Notes: generated by a model from the letters alone, not told the origin. A stretch of 64,000 nt of DNA from Mesohalobacter halotolerans (GCF_006120725.1 NZ_SWMU01000002.1:1-64000); one strand, 5' to 3'; counted from the stretch's first letter, positions 35,323 through 44,430 are shown. A program made the numbers and translations.

Positions 35323-35820
35323 ATGCCTAACATACCGCAAATACATCCTGACTTATTTCCCATCTTAAAATCAATTCCCGATCCAGAGATTCCTGTGTTA
35401 TCAGTAATTGATTTAGGCGTTGTAAGACATGCTGAACTTGATGGCTCTAAAGCTATTGTTAATATTACACCAACTTATAGTGGTTGTCCGGCAATGGATG
35501 TAATCGGGGATGATATTAAGAAGGCTTTGAGCGAAAAAGGCTATAACCCTAAAGTAAATCTTGTTTTAGCACCAGCTTGGACAACAGATTGGATGACTGT
35601 AGAAGGTAAACAGGCTTTAAAAAAATACGGTATCGCTCCACCTATGGATGCCACTTCAGACAAAAAAGCTTTACTAGGGGAAGAGCAAGTTGTTCCCTGC
35701 CCAAAATGTGAATCTACACACACCAAATTGGTGAGTCAGTTTGCCTCTACAGCCTGCAAAGCCATGTTTAAATGTGAAGATTGTGAAGAAACCTTTGATT
35801 ACTTCAAATGTCTAATATAG
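35323..35820 (+). CDS. paaD: PaaD, iron-sulfur maturation factor for phenylacetyl-CoA epoxidase
   Basis: A 165-residue MIP18/DUF59 protein: 'LKSIPDPEIPVLSVIDLGVVR', 'ITPTYSGCPAMDVIGDDIKKAL' (the conserved Cys). The C-terminus has a zinc-ribbon-like set of cysteines ('CPKCESTHTKL', 'CKAMFKCEDC'). PaaD is needed for assembly of the epoxidase Fe-S or di-iron centres. Last gene of the operon; no paaF/G/Z/J/K genes follow here, so the later steps of the pathway lie elsewhere. Confidence 0.94.
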   Translation: MPNIPQIHPDLFPILKSIPDPEIPVLSVIDLGVVRHAELDGSKAIVNITPTYSGCPAMDVIGDDIKKALSEKGYNPKVNLVLAPAWTTDWMTVEGKQALKKYGIAPPMDATSDKKALLGEEQVVPCPKCESTHTKLVSQFASTACKAMFKCEDCEETFDYFKCLI

Positions 35821-35849
35821 GGACAAAAAAAGCTAAGCTTACTGTAAAT

Positions 35850-36164
35850 TTACGAGGTTGATACTGCAGTTCCTGAAGCCACGACCATAAGCATACCTTT
35901 GCCAATGGTTTCATAGTCTAAATCGACTCCAATTACTGCATTGGCTCCCATCATTTGGGCTTTCTCTTGCATTTCTTGTATCGCTGTATCTTTAGCTTCA
36001 CGAAGAACTTGCTCATATGACGAAGATCGCCCGCCAACAATATCGGTAATACTTGCAAAAAAGTCTCTAAACACGTTGGCACCTATGATGGTTTCTCCTG
36101 AAACTACCCCATGGTAGGATTTGATATCATAGCCATCTAGTGTGTTTGTCGTTGATGTTATAAT
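35850..36164 (-). CDS. YbjQ-type (UPF0145) protein lacking an ATG/GTG/TTG start
   Basis: The reading frame encodes the complete UPF0145/YbjQ family: '[27 protein letters not shown]', then '[38 protein letters not shown]', '[16 protein letters not shown]' and '[12 protein letters not shown]'. The family's usual N-terminus (MI-TTT-IEG) aligns with an ATT codon at 36164-36162; no ATG, GTG or TTG is found in frame between there and the guaB stop. The GTG at 36074 would lose the first 30 conserved residues. I annotate from ATT with caution (104 residues). It is 13 nt behind guaB on the same strand, so it may be translationally coupled. Confidence 0.65.
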   Translation of the reverse strand: MITSTTNTLDGYDIKSYHGVVSGETIIGANVFRDFFASITDIVGGRSSSYEQVLREAKDTAIQEMQEKAQMMGANAVIGVDLDYETIGKGMLMVVASGTAVSTS

Positions 36165-36177
36165 TTTTAAAAATATT

Positions 36178-37650
36178 TTATCTACTGTAATTTGGAGATT
36201 CTTTAGTGATTGTTACATTGTGCGGATGGCTTTCATTAACACCTGAAGCTGTGATTTTTACAAATCGTCCTTTTTCTTTAAGTTCTGTAATTGAAGCAGC
36301 ACCACTATAACCCATACCAGCTCTTAGGCCACCTATAAATTGGTTCATACTTTCATACAATTCACCTTTATAAGGCACACGGCCAACAATTCCTTCCGGG
36401 ACTAATTTTTTGATGTCATCTTCCACATCTTGAAAATACCGATCTTTAGAGCCTTTACTCATAGCCTCAATAGAACCCATACCGCGATAAGACTTATATT
36501 TTCTTCCATCGTAAATTATTGTTTCTCCGGGAGACTCTTTAGTCCCTGCAAGAAGTGAACCTAACATGACACAATCGGCACCAGCAGCTATCGCTTTGGG
36601 AATGTCTCCGGTATAGCGTATACCACCATCGGCAATGATGGGAATACTTGTGTCTTTTAAAGCATCATAAACTTCCATCACTGCTGATAACTGCGGAAAA
36701 CCGACGCCTGCAACAACCCGTGTGGTACAGATTGACCCAGGACCAATACCTACTTTTACGGCATCTGCTCCGGCTTTTACAAGATATTTGGCAGCTTCAC
36801 CAGTAGCAATATTACCTACGATGACGTCAACATCTGGAAATTGTGATTTAAAATCTTTTAAAACACCGGTTACACCTTTGGTATGACCATGGGCTGTATC
36901 TATAATTATAGCATCAACACCAGCGTCAATTAAAGCTTTAGCACGTTGAGTTGCATCAGGTGTTACACCTATTGCTGCAGCAACTCTCAATCTCCCGTAT
37001 TTGTCTTTATTTGCTAATGGTTTTTGGGTAAGTTTTGTAATATCTCTAAAGGTAATTAAGCCTACCAATTCATTATTACCTTTAACGACAGGTAATTTTT
37101 CAATTTTGTATTTTTGAAGTATCACTTCAGCTTCTTTCAAAGATGTGCCTTCATTAGTTGTAATCAGGTTTTCTTTGGTCATGACTTCAGCTACATTTTT
37201 CTCATCGTCATTTACAAAGCGTAAGTCTCTATTGGTAACTATCCCAACAAGGGTGTTGTTTTTATCAACTACAGGAATACCACCAATGCTGTGTTCTTTC
37301 ATTGACAATTTAGCATCCTTGACTTTAGCATTGGCGTGAAGTGTTACAGGGTCTATAATCATTCCGCTCTCAGCACGTTTGACTTTTCTAACCTTAAGGG
37401 CTTGAGCTTTAATACTCATATTTTTGTGTAAAACGCCTATACCGCCTTCTCTAGCGATAGCAATAGCCATACGAGATTCAGTAACCGTATCCATAGCAGC
37501 AGACACTATGGGTACATTTAAAGTAATATTTTTACTCAGTCGGGTTTTTATGCTTACGTGACGCGGTAAGATTTCAGAATAATTTGGAACTAAAAGGACG
37601 TCATCGTAAGTATAACCGTCAAATTGGATTTTTTGAGAAGCTGTATTCAT
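36178..37650 (-). CDS. guaB: IMP dehydrogenase
   Basis: Rate-limiting step of GMP synthesis: IMP to XMP with NAD+. 490 residues. Two CBS domains (about 95-215) are inserted in the barrel. The catalytic Cys308 is in '[17 protein letters not shown]'. '[15 protein letters not shown]', '[13 protein letters not shown]', '[11 protein letters not shown]' and the flap '[10 protein letters not shown]' are present. A TAATTTTG box on the minus strand (37667-37674) lies 17 nt upstream of the ATG. It is likely co-transcribed with the YbjQ-type gene downstream. Confidence 0.97.
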   Translation of the reverse strand: MNTASQKIQFDGYTYDDVLLVPNYSEILPRHVSIKTRLSKNITLNVPIVSAAMDTVTESRMAIAIAREGGIGVLHKNMSIKAQALKVRKVKRAESGMIIDPVTLHANAKVKDAKLSMKEHSIGGIPVVDKNNTLVGIVTNRDLRFVNDDEKNVAEVMTKENLITTNEGTSLKEAEVILQKYKIEKLPVVKGNNELVGLITFRDITKLTQKPLANKDKYGRLRVAAAIGVTPDATQRAKALIDAGVDAIIIDTAHGHTKGVTGVLKDFKSQFPDVDVIVGNIATGEAAKYLVKAGADAVKVGIGPGSICTTRVVAGVGFPQLSAVMEVYDALKDTSIPIIADGGIRYTGDIPKAIAAGADCVMLGSLLAGTKESPGETIIYDGRKYKSYRGMGSIEAMSKGSKDRYFQDVEDDIKKLVPEGIVGRVPYKGELYESMNQFIGGLRAGMGYSGAASITELKEKGRFVKITASGVNESHPHNVTITKESPNYSR

Positions 37651-37857
37651 TTTATAGCTTTCTTTGCAAAATTAAATCATTCGCAACACAATAGAGCTTA
37701 AAATTTATTTTTTATTATTTTTTTGATTATTAAATACCATTAAACTGTTTAATTTATTCAGTTTAAAGGTTTCAAACACTACAAATATCAATATAAAAGT
37801 ACGAATATCAGAAAATAGATAAATACACTAATATTTCAGAGAATTTTTAAAATTTAT

Positions 37858-39612
37858 CTATTGTTTAACAATTTTAAAGCTTTCACTTTCAAATTCGTTG
37901 GTTTTTACATTTACAAAATAAATACCATTATTGAGATCTCCTAAATAAAGACCTTCAGTTTTGTCGTAAGATTTGGTTTCAAATACCTTTTTACCGTTGA
38001 TGTCAAAAACACTGACCTCATTAATGTCGTTTATATTGATATAAACATAAGACGATGTGGGATTGGGATAAATTTTGATTTGTGTTTTGGAGGGATCGTT
38101 TACAGATACATTAGGATCACAACTATCTTCTACAAGGGTTAAATTTACTGGATTAAAAGACAATGTATTTTTTGTTGAAGTTATAGTGAGTGATGAAATA
38201 TTTGTAGAAATAGGTGTAACACTATTGATCGCGTTTGTTGTATAGTCAATAGTCATATTATCACAAACATTTGTTTTTTGACTTTCAATTTTAAAAAACT
38301 CAATATTTGCAAAACCTCCAGTCGCAGGGTCTCCGTTTCTATAACCAACGGTGTATTGAGCTGTGGTTGCGGCATCAAAATCATTAATAGCCATATCGGG
38401 GTAATAGACTTCAGGCATTTGTGGAAACATCGGGCTGTTCCAAAAGCTGAACTCATCGCCGGGTGTTTCTTGAAATGGTAATAAATATTGATAACTTGAT
38501 CCTACTTGATTACCGTTATTTTTTTCAAATTCATGAACAATCACATTTGATTGGTCATTTGATGTACCATTAAAATAATTTCTCCTGTATCCATAAACCA
38601 ATAAATTATCAGTATTGGATAGTGATTCTAAGATTGAAAACCCATAAAAGTCTAGTTCAAAATTGACTTCATTGACATACCATGTTTTGGTAAAATCGAT
38701 AGCTCCAGTTGTGTTGTTTAATACAGTGACACCAAAATGATGAAAATTTGAATAATTAGTTAATAAATAAATTTCATTTGAAGCTGTATCATAATAACCA
38801 TCTACACTTAAGTCTCTAGAATTTCCAAAAAAGTAACTATTATCCCAAACAAAATTTCCTTCAAAATCCAGTTTGTGAGCCAAAACTGCTGCTTTATTTG
38901 TTCCATTGTCTAAGTGATTTGCACTACCGGTTAATAAAAAACCATCGCTTGTTTCTACTGCACCGTTAACAAAATCAAAATCGTTATTGCCTGTGACCGG
39001 GCTGTCAACTTCTGCTGACCATAAGAAATTGAGAGTGAGATCTGTTCTTAAGGCAAAACCTATATTAAGATTACAAGTATTATCAAAGTTGTAACAACTG
39101 CTGAAAAAACCCGTTACCAATACGCCTGCATTAGGATTTCCGTCGCCAGTTGCATCGCTTTCTGTTGTCAAAATTTTAAAACCACGGGAGTTGAAATTTG
39201 CGTTGACAACATCATAATATTCAGCAGCCAAGAGATTTCCGTTGAGAGCTTCAATTCTTGCAATAAACACTTTTTTTACACCGTTGACATCGATAGAACC
39301 TGTTGCAAATATCAAGTCAAAATAATTAGTGATGTCAAAAAATCTAGCATTGGCTAAAGTTGTATTGTTATAAGTTTTGGACCAAACTAAGCTTCAATCA
39401 GAAGTTACTCGCTTTAAAACAGGCTCGGAAACCGGTGCTGCTGGTGTGAATTGATTACTTGCAATAACTAAGTCGTCGCTGCCATCATTGACATTTGTGA
39501 TGTTTGCGTTAATTAAATGTCTTTGTGAGGCTTCATAATTCTTCTGAGCTTGTTGGGTGTACCCTGAATAAGTAAGCAATAGAAATGATAAAATTGTAAA
39601 ATAAGACTTCAT
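37858..39612 (-). pseudogene. T9SS-secreted protein with one in-frame stop
   Basis: One continuous frame from ATG 39612 to the stop at 37858 is interrupted only by a TGA at 39394-39396 (codon 73). Codons 1-72 encode a signal peptide ('SYFTILSFLLLTYSGYTQQ') and the start of the mature protein. After the TGA the same frame reads 'SLVWSKTYNN' and runs for 511 codons through a beta-rich repeat-like region to a type A T9SS sorting domain ('KIYPNPTSSYVYINI', 'EGLYLGDLNNGIYFVNVKT'). A Trp codon (TGG to TGA) is an easy explanation. Intact it would be a cell-surface or secreted protein of about 584 residues; its role is unknown. Internal TTG 39315 could give only a signal-less protein. Confidence 0.8.
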
Positions 39613-39734
39613 AATAAATTGGTTTTAGTGCTAAAATACTAAAAAAAAAGGACTTTTTTTAAAATACCCTTAATTGAAACCTTTAAAATGAGGTTTTAAA
39701 TTTTAAAAAATGTAATTATTGTGGGTTTCAAAAT

Positions 39735-40274
39735 TTAAACATCAGCTTGAATTAATTTTGAAAGTTTGCGTTTTGCTCTGAAGAATTTGACCTTTATAAG
39801 ATTTACAGATTCACTCATTTCGTTTGCAATTTCTGAGTAAGGTGTGTCTTCAAAAAGTCGTTTTTTGAGAATCTCCTGATCATTTGGTTTAAGTTTTTTT
39901 ATAGCAGACTCAATAGTCTCAATATATTGGTCTTGTATCAACTGATCTTCAATATTGACTTCATTACTTTTTATAGCCGATACCTTATTATTAATATCTG
40001 TAGTCTTAATTTCTTTTTTGCGTTGCATATCTATCCAAAGCCGTTTACAGATAGTGATTAACCAGGTCCTAAAACTGTATTTGTCATCGTATTGATCAAT
40101 TTTATCAAACGCTCTAGCAAAGGTCTGAATGCATAATTCTTCCGAGGTATAAGTGTTATCTGTTTTACTCTGAATATAATTGTAAACATAGGTCCAGTGT
40201 TGCTCTAATAGGTTGTTAAAAGCTTTTTGGTGCCCTTGCTTTGCTAAGTTAATATCTTGTTCGGTTTTACTCAA
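39735..40274 (-). CDS. RNA polymerase ECF-type sigma factor
   Basis: A 179-residue sigma-70 family factor of ECF type. Region 2 ('HQKAFNNLLEQHWTYVYNYI', 'EELCIQTFARAFDKIDQYDDKYSFRTWLITICKRLWIDMQRKK') and region 4 ('LKPNDQEILKKRLFEDTPYSEIANEMSESVNLIKVKFFRAKRKLSKLI') are present; region 3 is missing. The start is TTG 40274, directly abutting the TAA of the glycosyltransferase remnant, and no nearby ATG exists. No anti-sigma gene is adjacent. It lies between two disrupted genes on the same strand. Confidence 0.9.
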   Translation of the reverse strand: MSKTEQDINLAKQGHQKAFNNLLEQHWTYVYNYIQSKTDNTYTSEELCIQTFARAFDKIDQYDDKYSFRTWLITICKRLWIDMQRKKEIKTTDINNKVSAIKSNEVNIEDQLIQDQYIETIESAIKKLKPNDQEILKKRLFEDTPYSEIANEMSESVNLIKVKFFRAKRKLSKLIQADV

Positions 40275-41360
40275 TTACCAATTTGATTTTGTTGAAAATA
40301 AGTTTCTTGTAAAGATATAAAACTGTAAACATATCAGATTCAATTCCCAAAAGTAGCTCCAAACCCATAAATCCCAACTTGCAAACTTCTTGTAAATCTT
40401 ATAGTTAAAAGCAAATTTTATTAATAATAGCAATAACACAAACCCTAAGAAATTGAATTTATAATTATTTTGAATTTCTAAATAAAGCGTAAGCGGTATC
40501 ACTAAAAACCAAAATAAAACTTTTGACAAATATTGTAAACCAAGCCAGAATTGATGTTTTAGCTTATAATATGTCGCTGTTGTGATGTGTCGTATTTTTT
40601 GACTTATCCAGGACTTAATATTTGTCTTTGGTTGGCTTTCTACAAAACTATCAGGGTGAAGACACAAGGCAATATGACTTGTTTTTGTAGCTTGATTGAC
40701 TAATAAATCATCATCACCGGATAACAAGTTGTTGTGTGAAGTAAAGCCTTTGAGTTTTTTATATAAAGATTTGGTATATGCTAAATTACGACCAACACCC
40801 ATATAGGTCATTCCTAATTGAGAAAACCCGAAATAGTTTATAGCCGTTTGTAAAGTCTCAAACCGAATAATTGAATTGATATAACTTACTTGCTTTTGGT
40901 ATGGCGAAAACCCTATAACCAATTGATGATGAGTAGAAAAGCTGTTTTGTAAGTGGTTTAACCACATTACAGACTGAGGCTTACAGTCAGCATCTGTAAA
41001 TACTAAATGTTCGTATTTTGCCTGTTGTATACCAAAATCTAAAGCTTTTTTTTTGATGATTTTAAATCCTTATCTACATTAAAGTATTTTAAAAATGGAT
41101 TATGCTTTTAAACCCATCTAAAACCTTTACGGTTTCATCTTGTGATTAATCATTTACTACAATCACCTCAAATTGAGGATAGTTTTGATTTAAAATAAAA
41201 GGAAGGTTAGCTGTTAAGTTTTGAGCTTCATTTTTGGCAGCAATAATGACTGATAAAGGTCTATGGAATACATTTTTATTGTCCCTAGAATCAATATTAT
41301 CAATTGCAAAAAACAATACAATATCAAAAAAAAAAATACAATAAAAGAAATAATAACCAT
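40275..41360 (-). pseudogene. Decayed membrane glycosyltransferase, family 2
   Basis: Read across frames, this is a complete GT2 gene. ATG 41360 opens an N-terminal membrane helix ('FFFLILYCFLQLIILIL'). Then come 'HRPLSVIIAAKNEAQNL', 'EVIVVND*SQDET' with a TAA at 41146-41148, 'KKKALDFGIQQAKYEHLVFTDADCKP' (DxD motif), 'GDDDLLVNQAT', and C-terminal helices ending at 40275. Three single-base losses in A-runs break the frame: 41273-41277, 41106-41109 and 41046-41054. Adding one A at each restores the reading. Only the last 230 codons (40275-40967) remain open. It would have been an inner-membrane glycosyltransferase of unknown substrate. Confidence 0.82.
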
Positions 41361-41386
41361 ATTAACTCATAGGGAGAATACATGGT

Positions 41387-41587
41387 TTAAACTTTTGCAC
41401 TATCGCAATCTTTTTGTTCGTCTGGGGTACGACCACAGTAGCTACAAGATTCACCATCTTTGTTTAAAAAAGGACTTTGGCTGGCACATGTTCCGGCAAA
41501 TTTACCATCTTTTTTACCCCATATTTTTATGGCTATTCCTGCAAATGCCAGACCTAGAAGAATAATAGTAATAAATAAAAGTTCCAT
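41387..41587 (-). CDS. Small membrane protein with cysteine-rich tail
   Basis: A 66-residue protein with one N-terminal helix ('ELLFITIILLGLAFAGIAI') and a tail containing 'GTCASQSPFLNKDGESCSYCGRTPDEQKDCD', four cysteines that could bind metal or form disulphides. Similar proteins are annotated as 'membrane or secreted protein' in many Flavobacteriaceae. I choose ATG 41587; the frame is open to 41653 but the added residues overlap the upstream intergenic region. It diverges from the acyltransferase gene. Confidence 0.75.
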   Translation of the reverse strand: MELLFITIILLGLAFAGIAIKIWGKKDGKFAGTCASQSPFLNKDGESCSYCGRTPDEQKDCDSAKV

Positions 41588-41667
41588 ACTACAAAAATAA
41601 TAAATTATAGTGATTTGCTGTCTTATAATGTGTTTTTTAATTAGATTTAACACGTTAATTCCCTGAA

Positions 41668-42204
41668 ATGCTGATAGCTAAATTTATTTTTAAATTCCTC
41701 TTAGGTTGGCAGATCAAAGGCCAATTTTCAGCAGAGGTAAAAAAGACAGTTGTCGTTGTAGCGCCACATACTAGCTGGCACGATTTTTATATTGGTGCAT
41801 TGGCCAGAAAAATTGTACACGTTCCGATACATTATGTAGCTAAAAAAGAATTGTTTGACTCTTGGTTTGGTTGGTATTTTAGATGGATGGGTGGCGCACC
41901 GATAGACCGTTCTTCATCGCAAAACAAAGTCGATCAAATTGTTGATATATTTAATTCTAAAACAGAGTTTCGTTTAGCGATTACACCAGAAGGTACCAGA
42001 AAGAAGGTTAACAATTGGAAATCAGGGTTTTATTATATTGCTAAAAATGCTAAAGTTCCAATAACTTCAGTTGCTTTTGATTATGCAACCAAAACAATTT
42101 CGATATCAAAACCATTTTATATTACAGGAGACTATGAAAAAGATCTGCGTCATATTAAATCCTATTTTAGTGACGCTGTCGGAAAAGTGCCTGAATATAC
42201 ATAA
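41668..42204 (+). CDS. 1-acylglycerol-3-phosphate acyltransferase-like protein
   Basis: A 178-residue PlsC-type acyltransferase. The catalytic HxxxxD motif is 'HTSWHD' in 'VVAPHTSWHDFYIGALA'. 'GGAPIDRSSSQNK' (acceptor-binding block II) and 'AITPEGTRKK' (block III) follow. It is shorter than E. coli PlsC, like other cytoplasmic-face members of the family. It may acylate lysophospholipid or another hydroxyl acceptor. It is followed by the aromatic leader region but not obviously linked to it. Confidence 0.88.
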   Translation: MLIAKFIFKFLLGWQIKGQFSAEVKKTVVVVAPHTSWHDFYIGALARKIVHVPIHYVAKKELFDSWFGWYFRWMGGAPIDRSSSQNKVDQIVDIFNSKTEFRLAITPEGTRKKVNNWKSGFYYIAKNAKVPITSVAFDYATKTISISKPFYITGDYEKDLRHIKSYFSDAVGKVPEYT

Positions 42205-42260
42205 TGACATTTAAGAGTTTTTGAGCACTTTTTATAAGAATATTACAGATTTTCATTAAA

Positions 42261-42268
42261 TATATTTG
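42261..42268 (+). promoter_or_regulatory. Possible -7 promoter box for the phe/tyr leader
   Basis: TATATTTG fits the Bacteroidota -7 consensus TAnnTTTG and lies 38 nt upstream of the leader ORF. A matching -33 TTTG at the usual spacing is not seen, so the assignment is tentative. Confidence 0.4.
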
Positions 42269-42305
42269 CACATTTCATTTTAATCTCTAACTTAGCTAAC
42301 ACATT

Positions 42306-42377
42306 ATGACAAATATCACTTTTTTCTGGAACAGTTTCTATTATGCTTTTTATAAAAGTATAAGGGACTGTTGTTGA
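42306..42377 (+). CDS. Aromatic leader peptide
   Basis: A 23-codon ORF: starts MTNITFFWNS, continues FYYAFYKS, ends IRDCC, TGA stop. Eight of 23 codons are aromatic (four Phe, three Tyr, one Trp), clustered at codons 6-8 and 11-16. It ends 24 nt before a strong terminator that precedes pheA. Its last codons contain GGGACT (42364-42369), which can pair with AGTCCC in the 5' arm of the terminator. Function by inference: ribosome stalling at the aromatic codons during Phe/Tyr shortage lets the antiterminator form. No product role of its own is expected. Confidence 0.85.
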   Translation: MTNITFFWNSFYYAFYKSIRDCC

Positions 42378-42401
42378 AAATATTTAACAATATTTAAAAA
42401 T

Positions 42402-42433
42402 AAAAGTCCCGAACCTGTTTCGGGACTTTTTTT
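42402..42433 (+). terminator. Attenuator terminator of the phe/tyr operon
   Basis: AAAAGTCCCGAA (42402-42413) and TTCGGGACTTTT (42419-42430) form a perfect 12-bp stem with a 5-nt loop, followed by seven T (42427-42433, partly in the stem). It is 15 nt before the pheA ATG. Its 5' arm has AGTCCC complementary to GGGACT inside the leader ORF, which would make the alternative antiterminator. Confidence 0.9.
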
Positions 42434-42448
42434 GATTAATACTTTATT

Positions 42449-43276
42449 ATGACTCAACGCATAGCCATTCAAGGCATAAAAGGCTCAAACCACCATAAAG
42501 TGGTCTGTGATTTTATTTCAACAAAAGCTGAAATCAAAGCCTGCATGAGTTTTAATAATTTGGTAAAAGCCATCATAACAAATCAGGTTGATTATGGTAT
42601 TATGGCAATAGAAAATTCTATTGCAGGTAGTATTCTGCCAAATTATAAGCTAATTAGCGATCATGATTTAAACATTACTGCTGAATATTACTTAGATATC
42701 AAACATAATCTCGCAGCCTTAGAAGGTCAAAAATTAGATGAAATTAAAACAGTAAATTCACATCAAATGGCGTTTTTGCAGTGTGGTGATTTTTTATATC
42801 AACAAAAACACCTCAAGTTGGTTGAAGATGTAGACACCGCCTTACCGGCACAAATTATTGCCGAAAAACAAATTTCACATGTCGCGGCAATAGTGCCAGA
42901 TGGCACAGCTGAGTTATTTGGTTTAGAGGTTTTGAAATCTCATATCCAAGACAACGACCTTAACTCTACACGTTTTGTAAAAGTTGAAAGGAATTCACAA
43001 ATTTTACCAAACCAGTCTGCAGATAAAGCTTCTATCCGATTTGAATTGGCTCACGAACCAGGCAGTTTATTTAAGGTTTTGGCCTTATTGCAAGAATACA
43101 ATGTCAATATGACAAAAATTCAATCGATTCCTACTGCACATTCCAAATGGAATTATGCGTTTTATATCGATTTGATTTTTTTACCTGAAATTGATATAAA
43201 AAAATTAATGAAAACACTAAAATCAATTACCCATCATTTTAAACTTCTCGGAATCTATAAACAAGCTCAAAAATGA
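42449..43276 (+). CDS. pheA: Prephenate dehydratase
   Basis: Phenylalanine branch: prephenate to phenylpyruvate. 275 residues with a PDT domain (about 1-180; 'IAIQGIKGSNHHKVV', 'GIMAIENSIAGSI', 'STRFVKV') and a C-terminal ACT domain (about 195-270; 'FELAHEPGSLFKVLALLQEYNVNMTKIQSIP'), which senses phenylalanine in related enzymes. There is no N-terminal chorismate mutase; that activity is supplied by the DAHP synthase fusion three genes downstream. It is the first structural gene after the attenuator. ATGA overlap with the next gene. Confidence 0.95.
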   Translation: MTQRIAIQGIKGSNHHKVVCDFISTKAEIKACMSFNNLVKAIITNQVDYGIMAIENSIAGSILPNYKLISDHDLNITAEYYLDIKHNLAALEGQKLDEIKTVNSHQMAFLQCGDFLYQQKHLKLVEDVDTALPAQIIAEKQISHVAAIVPDGTAELFGLEVLKSHIQDNDLNSTRFVKVERNSQILPNQSADKASIRFELAHEPGSLFKVLALLQEYNVNMTKIQSIPTAHSKWNYAFYIDLIFLPEIDIKKLMKTLKSITHHFKLLGIYKQAQK

Positions 43277-44430
43277 TAACATCTGCCGACCGTCTAGCTC
43301 AAACCAAAGAATATTACTTCTCTAAAAAATTAAAAGAAGTCAAGCGTCTGATTGACGATGGAAAACCTATCATTAATCTTGGCGTAGGTTCACCCGATAT
43401 CAACCCACCTGAGTCTGTTGTTGAAACCATGATTAAAGCAACATCGCACCATAAAGCTCATCAATATCAACCTTACGCAGGTATTCCCAGTTTACGGGAA
43501 GCCATAAAATCTTTTTATGAGCAAACTTATCAAATTAAACTATCTGCTGTCCAGCAAATTTTAACACTTATAGGAAGTAAAGAAGGCATTATGCATATTT
43601 CAATGGCCTTTTTAAACCCAGGTGATGAAGTTTTGGTGCCAAACCCAGGCTATCCAACCTACGCAGCAGTTTCAAATCTGGTTCAAGCCAAAACTTTATT
43701 ATACAATTTAAATGAAGCTCAGAATTGGCAACCTGACCTAGATGAACTCTCAAAACTGATAAGTCCAAAAACCAAACTCATGTGGGTCAATTACCCACAT
43801 ATGCCTACAGGCGCAAAAGCTGATAATGAAACTATTGATAAACTTGTAAAGTTTGCCAAAGTTCATAATATATTGCTGGTTAATGATAACCCGTATAGCT
43901 TGATTCTCAATGATAATCCTTTTAGCATTTTAAAACACCAGTGGCCAAACGCCCATGTTTTAGAGCTAAATTCACTCAGTAAAACCTTTAACCTTTCGGG
44001 CTGGCGAGTCGGAATGCTTTGTGGTCATCAAAATTTACTACAACAGGTCGTTAAAGTAAAATCTAATATGGACAGTGGTATGTTTTACCCGATTCAAAAA
44101 GGTGGCGAAAAAGCATTAAAACTACCATCAGAATGGTATGAAAAACTAAATTATACTTATAAAAAACGCCGAGAATTAGTTTGGCAAATTTGTGATCAAC
44201 TTCAATTGACTTACCAAAAAAACACTTCAGGTCTTTTTGTTTGGGCCAAAATTCAATCTCAGCATTCTGCCAAAGACTTATCCGATAAGTTACTGCACAA
44301 TTATGATATGTTTGTGACACCAGGCGATGTTTTTGGCTCTCGAGGTCAAGGCTATTTAAGGTTTTCGCTCTGTGTAAATCAAGACGAATTAAGGACATGT
44401 ATAGAACGCACAAAACACTTTAAAGCATGA
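43273..44430 (+). CDS. Class I/II aminotransferase, probably aromatic
   Basis: A 385-residue fold type I PLP enzyme. PLP lysine is Lys237 in 'LNSLSKTFNLSGWRVGMLCG'. 'NLGVGSPDINPPESVVETM', 'VPNPGYPTYAAVSNL' and 'LFVWAKI' are typical. Between pheA and tyrA it most likely transfers the amino group to phenylpyruvate and hydroxyphenylpyruvate. Similarity to LL-diaminopimelate/aspartate aminotransferases is also present, so substrate range is inference from position. It overlaps pheA and tyrA by 4 nt each. Confidence 0.92.
   Translation: MITSADRLAQTKEYYFSKKLKEVKRLIDDGKPIINLGVGSPDINPPESVVETMIKATSHHKAHQYQPYAGIPSLREAIKSFYEQTYQIKLSAVQQILTLIGSKEGIMHISMAFLNPGDEVLVPNPGYPTYAAVSNLVQAKTLLYNLNEAQNWQPDLDELSKLISPKTKLMWVNYPHMPTGAKADNETIDKLVKFAKVHNILLVNDNPYSLILNDNPFSILKHQWPNAHVLELNSLSKTFNLSGWRVGMLCGHQNLLQQVVKVKSNMDSGMFYPIQKGGEKALKLPSEWYEKLNYTYKKRRELVWQICDQLQLTYQKNTSGLFVWAKIQSQHSAKDLSDKLLHNYDMFVTPGDVFGSRGQGYLRFSLCVNQDELRTCIERTKHFKA

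Noticed and set aside
37670-37857. tRNA, riboswitch or small gene between guaB and the T9SS gene
   Set aside because: AT-rich sequence without cloverleaf, conserved core or open frame; only a -7 box for guaB was seen.
37858-39315. T9SS protein starting at the internal TTG 39315
   Set aside because: That start lacks a signal peptide, which T9SS cargo needs, and the frame continues upstream to the TGA and the signal peptide.
41263-41565. Open frame of 100 codons on the plus strand
   Set aside because: It is antisense to the decayed glycosyltransferase and to the small cysteine-rich membrane protein and encodes no recognisable sequence.
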